A DNA stretch of 64,000 nt from Halodurantibacterium flavum (lineage in GTDB: Bacteria; Pseudomonadota; Alphaproteobacteria; Rhodobacterales; Rhodobacteraceae): NCBI RefSeq assembly GCF_042681825.1, contig NZ_JBHUGH010000013.1, positions 62,001 to 126,000 on the forward strand, written 5' to 3'. The notes below the pieces were generated by a model, which was given only the letters and a program-made list of their open reading frames with translations, ran no database searches and was not told the origin of the DNA. The translations under genes and the position numbers were made by a program. The stretch's first letter is position 1. The number at the start of each line of letters is the position of its first letter. Below, piece after piece: positions 1 through 8,031 of the stretch.

Positions 1-726
1 CAGACCGAAACGGGCTGGCCAATCGCGGCGAACCCTATTGGCGTGCAGGCGCTGCCGGTCAAGGTCGGGTCCTCCTCGGTGCCGATGCCGGGCTATGACG
101 TGCAGATCCTCGACGAAGGCGGCCACCCCGTCGCCCCGGGCGTCCTGGGGGCGGTTGCGCTGCGCCTGCCGCTGCCGCCCGGCACGCTCTCGACGCTCTG
201 GAACGCCGAGGAAAGGTTCTGCAAAAGCTATCTCTCGCATTTCCCGGGCTATTATGAGACCGGCGACGCGGGCTATGTGGATGAGGACGGGTATGTCTTC
301 ATCATGGCCCGGACCGACGATGTGATCAACGTCGCCGGGCACCGGCTTTCGACCGGCGCGATGGAAGAGGTCGTGGCCAGCCATCCCGATGTCGCCGAAT
401 GTGCGGTGATCGGCGTGGCCGACGATCTCAAGGGACAGCTTCCGCTGGGAATCGTCTGTCTCAACCGGACCTGCACCCGCGATGCGTCGCAGATCGTGCC
501 CGAAGTGGTGGCTCTTGTGCGCGACCGGATCGGCCCGGTCGCCGCATTCCGCCACGCCGTCGTCGTCGAACGCCTGCCCAAGACGCGGTCGGGCAAGATC
601 CTGCGGGCAACCATGTCGCGGATCGCCGACGGAACCCCCGGCAAGGTGCCCGCCACCATCGACGACCCCGCGATACTGGAGGAGATCGCCGCCGCCTTTC
701 GCGGCATCGGCTATCCGCGCGCATGA
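1..726 (+). CDS. prpE: Propionyl-CoA synthetase, C-terminal part (5' end outside window)
   Basis: The reading frame is open from base 1, so only the last 241 residues are visible. It belongs to the AMP-forming acyl-CoA synthetase family, which activates short-chain acids to acyl-CoA through an acyl-adenylate. Visible signatures are the TETGW substrate/AMP motif at the very start, YETGDAGY near residue 85, the hinge segment ARTDDVINVAGHR, and the A10 catalytic lysine in PKTRSGKILR close to the C terminus. The spacing and the NPIGVQALPVKVGSSS stretch are typical of PrpE rather than of acetyl-CoA synthetase. It would feed propionyl-CoA to the methylmalonyl/ethylmalonyl-CoA network, whose ccr and ecm genes lie at about 50-54 kb. 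Acetyl-CoA synthetase is the main alternative. Confidence 0.85.
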   Translation, partial: QTETGWPIAANPIGVQALPVKVGSSSVPMPGYDVQILDEGGHPVAPGVLGAVALRLPLPPGTLSTLWNAEERFCKSYLSHFPGYYETGDAGYVDEDGYVFIMARTDDVINVAGHRLSTGAMEEVVASHPDVAECAVIGVADDLKGQLPLGIVCLNRTCTRDASQIVPEVVALVRDRIGPVAAFRHAVVVERLPKTRSGKILRATMSRIADGTPGKVPATIDDPAILEEIAAAFRGIGYPRA

Positions 727-770
727 TCGTTACGCCAGCAATGCACGTTAACACGTTTTGGGTGTTGCAA

Positions 771-819
771 GCGGTTGGTCGCCCCCTAAAACTGGTGTAA
801 CCAAAGGGGGCGCAACCGC
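771..819. repeat. Long intergenic inverted repeat (extended hairpin)
   Basis: GCGGTTG at 771-777 pairs with CAACCGC at 813-819, and CGCCCCCT at 780-787 pairs with AGGGGGCG at 805-812. This gives a 15-bp stem with a 2-nt bulge, and the loop itself contains TGGT-GTA-ACCA. It lies 44 bases after the prpE stop and 40 bases before the next start. There is no T-run on either side, so a simple Rho-independent terminator is not obvious. Confidence 0.6.
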
Positions 820-859
820 CGATTGCAGGTCGCGCTGCACCCATCAAGCTGGTGAGAGA

Positions 860-1324
860 ATGTCCGGTTTCCTTGCGGCTGACCCCGCAAAAAAGGTCGA
901 TTGCCCGTGTACTGCCGCTTCTGGCGCCGTCGTTACCGGCGACGTGCTTGACGCGGGGCGGNTGCTTGACGCGGGGCGGCTGGACGGGTTGCGGACGATG
1001 GCGGGCGATCTCTGGCCGGAAATCCTGTCTCAGGTTCAGGCCGACCTGCACACTGCGGCAAGCGCTCTTGCGATGCCAGAGGCGGGGCAGAATGCGGCGA
1101 TCGTGCGTGCCCAGACCCATGTTCTGATGGCAGTGGCGGGAACCGTGGGCGGGCTCCGCGTGCAGGCAGGCGCCGAGGCGCTCAACGAGCGCGCGCATGA
1201 AGACGGGACCGACCTAGCAGACCCTGTCGCGGAACTTCGCTGCGAAATTGCGCTCCTTCTGGATGCGCTTGCCCTGGTCGGGCGGGACGGGGATGCCGCC
1301 AGTTCACCCGGGGATATTGCATGA
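860..1324 (+). CDS. Hpt-like histidine phosphotransfer protein
   Basis: A 154-residue cytoplasmic protein whose C-terminal two thirds read as an all-helical Hpt domain. The probable phospho-acceptor is His87 (AQTHVLMAV). The lysine and glycine that usually follow the histidine (HxLKG) are Met and Ala here, so phosphotransfer is plausible but unproven. The ATG at 860 is preceded by GGTGAGAG, and longer upstream frames lack such a site. The gene overlaps the following sigma-54 response regulator by 4 bases (ATGA), as in LuxU/LuxO-type pairs. Residues 30-41 contain a duplicated LDAGR unit separated by an ambiguous base (N at 962), probably an assembly artefact, so the true protein may be six residues shorter. 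Confidence 0.65.
   Translation: MSGFLAADPAKKVDCPCTAASGAVVTGDVLDAGRXLDAGRLDGLRTMAGDLWPEILSQVQADLHTAASALAMPEAGQNAAIVRAQTHVLMAVAGTVGGLRVQAGAEALNERAHEDGTDLADPVAELRCEIALLLDALALVGRDGDAASSPGDIA
945..980. repeat. 18-bp tandem duplication containing an ambiguous base
   Basis: Bases 945-962 and 963-980 are the same 18-mer (TGCTTGACGCGGGGCGG plus one base). The last base of the first copy is N and that of the second is C. The duplication keeps the frame of the Hpt-like gene and adds LDAGR a second time. It is the only N in the window. Confidence 0.9.
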
Positions 1325-2700
1325 GCCGGCCACCGCTGCTGCTGATCGAGGATACGCCCTCGCTCCAGATGGTCTATCAGGCGACGCTGCGGGGCGCGGG
1401 CCATGAGGTCGTGACCGCCGGAACGGGCGAGGCCGGACTGGCTGCGTTCGGGCAGATCAAGCCGGGGGTCGTTCTTCTCGACCTGATGCTGCCGGACCGG
1501 GACGGGCTCGACGTGATGCGGCACATTCTGACGACGGATCCGGCAGCGCATGTGATCGTCATTACGGCCAACGGCTCGATCAAGAAGGCCGTAGAGGCGA
1601 TGCGGGCGGGGGCGCACGACTTTCTCGTAAAGCCCTTCGACAACCAGCGGCTGCTCCACGCGGTCGAAAATGCCAGCCACGCCCTTCAGGTGCAGTCAGC
1701 CACAGCGGAGCCGAGCCGCACCGACGCCCCGCTTGGCGATTTCATCGGATCCTCGCCCGCGATGCAGGATGTCTACACGCGTATCCGTTCCGTCGCACGC
1801 TCCATGGCGACGGTCTTCATCACGGGCGAAAGCGGAACCGGCAAAGAGCTTTGCGCCCAGGCGATCCACAGCACCTCGAACCGCGCCGGCGGCCCCTTCA
1901 TCGCGCTCAACTGCGGCGCAATCCCCGCGGACCTGCTGGAATCAGAGGTCTTTGGCCATCTGCGCGGGGCCTTTACCGGGGCCATCGCCGACAAGATCGG
2001 GGCGGCGGCGGCGGCGGATGGCGGGACGCTCTTTCTCGATGAGATCTGCGAGATGGATCTCAATCTGCAGACCAAGCTGCTGCGGTTCCTTCAGACCTCG
2101 ACCATCCAGCCGGTGGGCGCGTCCCGCCCCCGCAAGGTCAATGTCCGCATCCTCTGTGCGACGAACCGCGATCCGATGGAATCCGTGCGTCGCGGCCAGT
2201 TCCGCGAGGATCTTTATTATCGCCTGCATGTGGTGCCGATCCACATGCCCCCCCTGCGCGACCGCGGCGATGACGTGATCGAGATCGCCGAAGCCCTTCT
2301 GACGAAATTCGCGCGTGAGGAACGCCGAAGCTTTACCGGTCTCAGCGCCGAGGTGAAGGAGATCTTCCGCCGCCTGCCCTGGCCCGGCAATGTGCGCCAG
2401 CTGAACAACGTGCTCTGGAATGTCGTCGTCCTGAACGAAGGACAGAACGTCACACCCGCCATGCTGCCGCTTGACCTGCGACCATCGGCCGGACCCGCCG
2501 ATCCCCCGCCGGGGCCCGGCATGGCACATCCGCTGCGCGGACTTGCCGGCAAGACGCTGGCGGAAATCGAACGGCTGGTGATCGAGGATGCGATCCGCCG
2601 CCACAACGGGTCGGTGCCCCGGGCAGCGCGCGAGCTCGACGTCTCGGCCTCGACCCTTTACCGCAAGCGCGAAGGCTGGATGCGCACGACCAGCGCGTGA
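1321..2700 (+). CDS. Sigma-54-dependent response regulator (NtrC/LuxO type)
   Basis: This 459-residue protein has three domains. The receiver (about 5-120) has an acidic pair IED, the phospho-acceptor Asp54 in LLDLMLP, and a VKPFD lysine. The AAA+ sigma-54 interaction domain (about 145-375) has Walker A GESGTGKE, the GAFTGA loop and a Walker B FLDEI. A C-terminal Fis-type helix-turn-helix ends in SASTLYRKREGW. The intact GAFTGA loop means it should activate RpoN-dependent promoters after phosphorylation. It is translationally coupled (ATGA) to the Hpt-like gene, which suggests the phosphoryl group arrives through a phosphorelay. No histidine kinase lies next to it. Its target genes cannot be inferred from this window. 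Confidence 0.9.
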   Translation: MSRPPLLLIEDTPSLQMVYQATLRGAGHEVVTAGTGEAGLAAFGQIKPGVVLLDLMLPDRDGLDVMRHILTTDPAAHVIVITANGSIKKAVEAMRAGAHDFLVKPFDNQRLLHAVENASHALQVQSATAEPSRTDAPLGDFIGSSPAMQDVYTRIRSVARSMATVFITGESGTGKELCAQAIHSTSNRAGGPFIALNCGAIPADLLESEVFGHLRGAFTGAIADKIGAAAAADGGTLFLDEICEMDLNLQTKLLRFLQTSTIQPVGASRPRKVNVRILCATNRDPMESVRRGQFREDLYYRLHVVPIHMPPLRDRGDDVIEIAEALLTKFAREERRSFTGLSAEVKEIFRRLPWPGNVRQLNNVLWNVVVLNEGQNVTPAMLPLDLRPSAGPADPPPGPGMAHPLRGLAGKTLAEIERLVIEDAIRRHNGSVPRAARELDVSASTLYRKREGWMRTTSA

Positions 2701-2714
2701 TCAGCGCGCGGGGC

Positions 2715-3482
2715 CTAGACGAATTGCTCACGGATCAGCCGTTCCTCCAGCCCGTGGCCGGGGTCGAACAAAAGCCGGTGCCGGATGGCCGGTTCGCTCA
2801 TGATCCGGACGCTTTGCACATAATGGGGCGCGCGGCCGTCGGCGTCGGCCATCACCGGGCGTTTCTCCGGCTCCAGCACCTCGAACTCCACCAGCGCCGT
2901 CTTGGGCAGGAGCGCGCCGCGCCAGCGCCGGGGCCGGAACGCCGACATCGCCGTCAGCGCCAGCACATCCGCCCCGATCGGCAGGATCGGCCCGTGGGCG
3001 GAATAGTTGTAGGCCGTCGAGCCCGCCGGCGTGGACAAAAGCGCGCCGTCGCAGACCAGTTCGTCCAGCCGCACCTTGTCATCGACCCGGATGCGCAGCT
3101 TGGCGGCCTGCGGGCCGGCGCGCAGCAGCGACACCTCGTTGATCGCCAGCGCCTCATGTTCCTGCCCCGCCCGGTCGATGGCGCGCATCCGCAACGGGTT
3201 CAGAACGGCCTCTTCCGCCGCAGCCGCCCGCAGGGGCAGGTCGCCCTCTCGATACGCGTTCATCAGAAAACCGACGGTGCCCCGGTTCATGCCATAGACC
3301 GGCACATCCAGATGCTGCGTCGCGTGAAGCGTCTGGAGCATGAAGCCATCGCCGCCCAGCGCCACGATGATCTCGGCCTCTTCCAGCGGATGATCGCCAT
3401 AGCGGGCGGCAAGCCGCGCCAGCGCCTCTTGCGCGATCGGGACGCTGCTGGCGGTAAAGGCGATGCGCGCGGCGTTGCTCAT
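2715..3482 (-). CDS. nadK: NAD kinase
   Basis: A 255-residue NAD kinase, which phosphorylates NAD to NADP in the cytoplasm. Visible motifs are the nucleotide-binding LGGDGFML (about residues 41-48) and GTVGFLMN, followed by the TPAGSTAYN segment typical of the family. The ATG at 3482 is preceded on the minus strand by GGGGAACAGG, and the resulting length fits alphaproteobacterial NadK. Frames continuing upstream of this start lack a better ribosome binding site. The gene is convergent with the sigma-54 regulator (14 bases between stops) and divergent from glyA. Confidence 0.93.
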   Translation of the reverse strand: MSNAARIAFTASSVPIAQEALARLAARYGDHPLEEAEIIVALGGDGFMLQTLHATQHLDVPVYGMNRGTVGFLMNAYREGDLPLRAAAAEEAVLNPLRMRAIDRAGQEHEALAINEVSLLRAGPQAAKLRIRVDDKVRLDELVCDGALLSTPAGSTAYNYSAHGPILPIGADVLALTAMSAFRPRRWRGALLPKTALVEFEVLEPEKRPVMADADGRAPHYVQSVRIMSEPAIRHRLLFDPGHGLEERLIREQFV

Positions 3483-3548
3483 CCTGTTCCCCCGTTTCCG
3501 AAAGTCATCGCCCGGCACCAAGGGAAACACAAGGGCACGAAAATCGGC

Positions 3549-3579
3549 CCGACGCCGCCCCCGGCATCGCCGGCGTCGG
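3549..3579. repeat. GC-rich inverted repeat between nadK and glyA
   Basis: CCGACGCCG at 3549-3557 pairs with CGGCGTCGG at 3571-3579. A shorter alternative stem, CCGGC-ATC-GCCGG, lies inside and overlaps the right arm. It sits about 70 bases upstream of the glyA start in the divergent region, where it could affect either leader. No riboswitch fold was recognised. Confidence 0.4.
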
Positions 3580-3649
3580 AATTCCACGCTTCCGATGTGC
3601 GGCCCCATGGGATAAAGGAGGCCGCATTGCAGTCTTGCCGGAGTGTCCC

Positions 3650-4945
3650 ATGAACGCCAGCCACCGCGACAGCGGCTTTTTCAGCGAAAGCCTCAGCACC
3701 CGTGATCCCGAACTCTTTGGCGCCATCCGCAAGGAACTTGGCCGGCAACAGGACGAGATCGAACTGATCGCCAGCGAGAACATCGTGAGCCGCGCCGTGA
3801 TGGAGGCGCAGGGCTCGGTCATGACGAACAAATATGCCGAGGGCTATCCGGGCAAGCGATATTACGGCGGCTGCCAGTATGTGGACATCGCCGAGAACCT
3901 CGCCATCGAACGTGCCTGCGCGCTTTTCGGGGTGCAGTTCGCCAATGTGCAGCCGAATTCGGGCAGCCAGGCGAACCAGGGGGTGTTCAACGCGCTGGTG
4001 AAGCCGGGCGACACGATCCTGGGGATGAACCTCGCATCGGGCGGGCACCTGACGCACGGGGCCGCGCCGAACCAGTCGGGCAAGTGGTTCAACGCAGTGC
4101 AATACGGCGTGCGTCAGCAGGACAACATGATCGACTATGACGAGGTCGAGGCGCTGGCCAAGGAGCATCAGCCCAAGCTGATCATCGCGGGCGGCTCGGC
4201 CATTCCGCGCCAGATCGACTTTGCCCGCTTCCGCGCGATCGCCGACATGGTGGGCGCCTATCTCCTCGTGGACATGGCCCATTTCGCCGGGCTCGTCGCG
4301 GGCGGCGCGCATCCCTCGCCCTTCCCGCACGCCCATGTGGCGACGACCACGACGCACAAGACCCTGCGCGGCCCCCGGGGCGGCATGATCCTGACCAATG
4401 ACGAAGAAATCGCGAAAAAGGTCAATTCAGCAATCTTTCCGGGCATTCAGGGCGGCCCGCTGATGCATGTGATCGCCGCCAAGGCGGTGGCCTTCGGCGA
4501 GGCGCTGCGGCCCGAATTCAAGGCCTATGCCGCGCAGGTGGTCAAGAACGCGCAGGCGCTGGCGGACCAGTTGATGAAGGGCGGGCTCGACATCGTCACG
4601 GGCGGGACGGATACGCATGTCATGCTGGTCGACCTGCGACCCAAGGGGGTCAAGGGGAACGCGACCGAAAAGGCACTGGAGCGGGCGCATATCACCTGCA
4701 ACAAGAACGGCATCCCGTTCGACCCGGAAAAGCCCGCCGTTACCTCGGGCGTCCGGCTGGGGACGCCTGCGGGCACCACGCGCGGCTTTGCCGAAGCCGA
4801 GTTCCGCCAGATCGCCGACTGGATCGTCGAGGTCGTTGACGGGCTCGCCGCGAATGGCGAGGACGGCAATGCCGAGGTGGAGGCCAAGGTCCGCGCCGAG
4901 GTGCTTGCCCTCTGCCAGCGTTTCCCGATCTATCCCGAGATCTGA
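3650..4945 (+). CDS. glyA: Serine hydroxymethyltransferase
   Basis: A 431-residue PLP enzyme interconverting serine and glycine and loading one-carbon units on tetrahydrofolate. The family core is complete: EIELIASENIVS near the N terminus, the YPGKRYYGG substrate loop, the GSQANQ segment, SGGHLTHG, and the PLP-lysine motif TTTTHKTLRGPRGG around residue 230. The ATG at 3650 has GGAG seven bases upstream. A TTG 15 bases earlier is in frame but less likely. It is transcribed divergently from nadK and is followed 54 bases later by a small hydrolase gene. Confidence 0.96.
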   Translation: MNASHRDSGFFSESLSTRDPELFGAIRKELGRQQDEIELIASENIVSRAVMEAQGSVMTNKYAEGYPGKRYYGGCQYVDIAENLAIERACALFGVQFANVQPNSGSQANQGVFNALVKPGDTILGMNLASGGHLTHGAAPNQSGKWFNAVQYGVRQQDNMIDYDEVEALAKEHQPKLIIAGGSAIPRQIDFARFRAIADMVGAYLLVDMAHFAGLVAGGAHPSPFPHAHVATTTTHKTLRGPRGGMILTNDEEIAKKVNSAIFPGIQGGPLMHVIAAKAVAFGEALRPEFKAYAAQVVKNAQALADQLMKGGLDIVTGGTDTHVMLVDLRPKGVKGNATEKALERAHITCNKNGIPFDPEKPAVTSGVRLGTPAGTTRGFAEAEFRQIADWIVEVVDGLAANGEDGNAEVEAKVRAEVLALCQRFPIYPEI

Positions 4946-4952
4946 GAAAGCC

Positions 4953-4982
4953 ACCGGCGGTGGCGGGAACGTCGCCGCCGGT
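4953..4982 (+). terminator. Hairpin after glyA (terminator or attenuator candidate)
   Basis: ACCGGCGG at 4953-4960 pairs with CCGCCGGT at 4975-4982 immediately after the glyA stop. No T-run follows and the next start codon is only 18 bases further, so it may only reduce read-through or stabilise the glyA mRNA 3' end. Confidence 0.35.
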
Positions 4983-4999
4983 CCCTGAGGGAACAGCAC

Positions 5000-5776
5000 G
5001 TGCTGCATTTCGACCGCATCGCCGGGCAGGACCCGCGACATCCGCCCCTTCTGATCGTGCATGGGCTGTTCGGCTCGGCGCGGAACTGGGGCGTGATCGC
5101 GCGACGGCTGGCCGACACCCGCGACACGATCACCGTGGACATGCGCAACCACGGCGCCAGCTTTCACGCAGCCAGCAATGGCTATGACGATCTGGCGGCC
5201 GATCTTGCCGAGGTGATCGAGGCTGCAGGCGGGCGGGTGGACGTTCTGGGCCATTCGATGGGGGGCAAGGCGGCGATGATGCTGGCCCTGACCCGGCCCG
5301 AGCGGGTGGACCGGCTGATCGTGGCCGATATCGCGCCCGTCGCCTATGGGCACAGCCAGTCACACCTGATCCACGCGATGCGCGGGCTGGACCTGACCGG
5401 GCTGACCACGCGCGGCGAGGCGGATCGTCGTCTTGCGGAAGAGCTCCGGGCCCCGGTCCTGCGCGCCTTCCTGCTCCAGTCGCTCGACCTCAAGGCGCAG
5501 CCCCCGCGCTGGCGCCTGAACCTCGATGTGCTGGAGGCAGAGATGGACCGCATCATCGGCTGGCCGGATATCTCGGGGCAGTTCGACGGGCCGTCGCTGT
5601 TCCTTTCGGGGGGCGCGTCCGACTATGTGCTGCCCGAACATCGCGCGCGGATAAAGGCGCTCTTCCCCAACAGCCGCTTTGCCCGCATCCCCGGCGCGGG
5701 GCACTGGCTGCACGCGGAAAAGCCGCGGGAATTCGAGGAAAACGTCCGCGTCTTTCTCGCATCCGGCCGGGAATGA
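5000..5776 (+). CDS. Alpha/beta-fold hydrolase (YbfF-like esterase)
   Basis: A 258-residue alpha/beta hydrolase. The oxyanion segment VHGLFGSARNWG lies near residue 20 and the nucleophile elbow is GHSMGGKA (Ser around 85). A late acid/histidine pair is plausible in the C terminus, where the His is in GAGHWLHAEKP. The DMRNHG motif is typical of the YbfF esterase group, which acts on short acyl esters or thioesters, but the natural substrate is not known. The GTG start at 5000 follows TGAGGGAAC. It lies just downstream of glyA and may share its transcript. Confidence 0.85.
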   Translation: MLHFDRIAGQDPRHPPLLIVHGLFGSARNWGVIARRLADTRDTITVDMRNHGASFHAASNGYDDLAADLAEVIEAAGGRVDVLGHSMGGKAAMMLALTRPERVDRLIVADIAPVAYGHSQSHLIHAMRGLDLTGLTTRGEADRRLAEELRAPVLRAFLLQSLDLKAQPPRWRLNLDVLEAEMDRIIGWPDISGQFDGPSLFLSGGASDYVLPEHRARIKALFPNSRFARIPGAGHWLHAEKPREFEENVRVFLASGRE

Positions 5777-5858
5777 CAGGCCCGGATCGGCGCCCCCGGA
5801 CCTGCGCCTGAAAAAGCGGCATCTGCCCGTTGCGGCGTCGCCGCAGCCACTGCTTGCC

Positions 5859-5886
5859 TTGACAGCCAAAGCGGCACTTGCATAGT
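5859..5886 (+). promoter_or_regulatory. Sigma-70-type promoter of the polyamine transporter operon
   Basis: A perfect -35 TTGACA at 5859-5864 is followed after 16 bases by CATAGT at 5881-5886 (4 of 6 matches to the -10 consensus). Its position about 85 bases before the ATPase start makes it the best promoter candidate for the four transporter genes. It is a sequence match only. Confidence 0.55.
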
Positions 5887-5971
5887 TTTCCATGACCTGC
5901 CGGAAGGTCGCCCCGCACCCGCCGCCGCCTTTCCCGCCACGATCCCCTGCCCCACCCCTGCCGGAGCGTTG

Positions 5972-7111
5972 ATGTCCCAGCCCCAAGCGAATGCCGCGAC
6001 CAAGCCCTGGCTCCTGCCGGATGCGAAACCCTTCGTCCGCATCCACAAGGTCACCAAGAAATACGACGACTTCTACGCGGTGGACGATGTCAGCCTCGAT
6101 ATCTATCGCGGCGAGTTGTTCTGCCTTCTGGGCGGGTCGGGCTGCGGCAAGTCCACGCTGTTGCGGATGCTCGCGGGGTTTGAAACCCCGACCGAGGGCC
6201 GGATCGAGATCGACGGACAGGACATGGCGGGCATCCCGCCCTATGACCGCCCGACCAACATGATGTTCCAGTCCTACGCGCTCTTTCCGCATATGACGGT
6301 CGAGGCGAACGTGGCCTACGGGCTGATGCGCGAAGGCATGGCCAAGGCCGAGGCGCGCGACCGCGTGGCCGAGATGCTGCGGATGGTGCAACTGACACCC
6401 TTTGCCCGGCGCAAGCCGCATCAGCTTTCCGGCGGGCAGCGGCAGCGTGTGGCGCTGGCCCGTTCGCTGGTCAAGCGGCCCAAGCTTTTGCTGCTGGACG
6501 AACCCCTTGGCGCGCTCGACAAGAAGCTGCGCGAGGAGACGCAATACGAGTTGATCCGGATTCAGGAAACGCTGGGCGTGACCTTCATCATCGTGACCCA
6601 CGATCAGGAAGAGGCGATGACCCTGTCCACCCGGATCGGGGTGATGAATGCCGGCCGGATCGTGCAGGTGGCCGAACCGCGCGAGATATACGAATTCCCC
6701 AAATCCCGCTTCGTTGCGGATTTCGTGGGTTCCGTGAACATGTTCGAGGGCCGCGTGGTCGAGGATGAGCCCGATTTCATCCGCCTCGCCAGCCCCGACA
6801 TGGGCGGCACGATCCATATCGGCCACGGTGTGTCCTGCACCATGAACCAGCAGATGTGGTATGCGATCCGGCCCGAAAAGATCACCCTCGGCCGCGAAAA
6901 GCCCGAAGATGACGTGAACGCCGTGCAGGGGATCGTCGAGGAAATCCTCTACATGGGCAATCTCAGCATCTATCGCATCCGGCTCGACACCGGCAAGACG
7001 GTGCGGGCGACGCAGGCGAACCTGTTCCGCCAGTCGCAAGAGGCGATCACCTGGGACGAGCGCGTCTGGCTCAGCTGGGGCGACACCTCGGGCGTGGTGC
7101 TGTCGGAATGA
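5972..7111 (+). CDS. potG: Polyamine-type ABC transporter ATP-binding protein
   Basis: A 379-residue ABC ATPase that powers uptake of putrescine/spermidine-type substrates. Walker A is GGSGCGKS (about residue 55), the Q-loop is FQSYALF, the signature is LSGGQRQR, Walker B is LLLLDEPLGALD, and the H-loop is THDQEEAM. The C-terminal ~120 residues form a TOBE-like domain. GGAG lies five bases before the ATG at 5972, and an adjacent in-frame TTG at 5969 is less likely. The next gene overlaps by 4 bases. Length and order (ATPase, two permeases, binding protein) match the PotGHIF/PotABCD layout. PotA is an equally acceptable name. Confidence 0.88.
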   Translation: MSQPQANAATKPWLLPDAKPFVRIHKVTKKYDDFYAVDDVSLDIYRGELFCLLGGSGCGKSTLLRMLAGFETPTEGRIEIDGQDMAGIPPYDRPTNMMFQSYALFPHMTVEANVAYGLMREGMAKAEARDRVAEMLRMVQLTPFARRKPHQLSGGQRQRVALARSLVKRPKLLLLDEPLGALDKKLREETQYELIRIQETLGVTFIIVTHDQEEAMTLSTRIGVMNAGRIVQVAEPREIYEFPKSRFVADFVGSVNMFEGRVVEDEPDFIRLASPDMGGTIHIGHGVSCTMNQQMWYAIRPEKITLGREKPEDDVNAVQGIVEEILYMGNLSIYRIRLDTGKTVRATQANLFRQSQEAITWDERVWLSWGDTSGVVLSE

Positions 7112-8031
7112 GCGCGGTCTGGCGCCACAGCGCGGCGCTTTTGGGGCGCCTTGGTATCTCGGGGCGCGGGCTGGTCATCGCCATCCCGCTCGTCTGGCTG
7201 CTGATCTTTTTCCTGATCCCGTTTCTGGTCGTCGCCAAGATCAGCCTGTCCGAGGCCGCGATCGCCCGCCCGCCCTATCTCCCGCTGGTGGAATGGGACG
7301 GGCTGCGCGCCACCGTCAACCTGAACTTTGAAAACTACGCCTATCTCTGGCAGGACGCGCTCTATACCAACGCCTACATCTTTTCAATCCGGGTCGCCTT
7401 CGTCTCGGCAACCTTTGCGCTGCTGATCGGCTATCCTATGGCCTATTACATCGCGCGCAGCCCCGAACCGCGCCGAACCATCCTGCTGATGCTGGTGATC
7501 CTGCCGTTCTGGACCTCGTTCCTGCTGCGGGTCTATGCGTGGCAGGGGTTCCTTCGCACGAACGGCGTGGTCAACAACGTCCTGTTGTCGCTGGGCATCA
7601 TCGACACGCCGATCCAGATGCTGCAGACCAACTTCGCGGTCTATCTGGGAATCGTCTATACATATCTGCCGTTCATGATCCTGCCGCTCTATGCGAACCT
7701 CGTAAAGCTGGACGACAGCCTGCTGGAGGCCTCGGCCGACCTGGGCGCGCGCCCCATCTCGACCTTCTTCAACGTGACGCTGCCGCTTTCGATGTCGGGG
7801 ATCATTGCGGGCTTCATGCTGGTCTTTGTCCCCGCCATCGGTGAATTCGTGATCCCCGAGCTTCTGGGCGGGCCGAACACGCTGATGATCGGGCGCGTCT
7901 TGTGGAACGAGTTCTTTTCCAACCGGGACTGGCCCGTCGCCTCGGCGGTTGCGATCGCGATGCTGATCGTGCTGGTCCTGCCGATCATGGCGCTGCGCAA
8001 CGCGCAGGCCCGGGCGGAGGAACGGGGATGA
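7108..8031 (+). CDS. potH: Polyamine-type ABC transporter permease 1
   Basis: A 307-residue inner-membrane permease. It has a hydrophobic N-terminal segment (LVWLLIFFLIPFLVVAKI) and a periplasmic stretch. Several further membrane spans follow, with an EAA-type coupling loop (EASADLGARPISTFFNVTLP) around residue 210 that docks on the ATPase. It overlaps the ATPase gene by ATGA and the second permease by ATGA, so the proteins are probably made in fixed ratio. The substrate is inferred from the PotF-like binding protein encoded two genes downstream. Confidence 0.88.
   Translation: MSAVWRHSAALLGRLGISGRGLVIAIPLVWLLIFFLIPFLVVAKISLSEAAIARPPYLPLVEWDGLRATVNLNFENYAYLWQDALYTNAYIFSIRVAFVSATFALLIGYPMAYYIARSPEPRRTILLMLVILPFWTSFLLRVYAWQGFLRTNGVVNNVLLSLGIIDTPIQMLQTNFAVYLGIVYTYLPFMILPLYANLVKLDDSLLEASADLGARPISTFFNVTLPLSMSGIIAGFMLVFVPAIGEFVIPELLGGPNTLMIGRVLWNEFFSNRDWPVASAVAIAMLIVLVLPIMALRNAQARAEERG

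Noticed and set aside
3483..3649. Possible glycine or SAM riboswitch before glyA
   Set aside because: Only a simple GC-rich inverted repeat is visible, without the conserved cores of those riboswitches.
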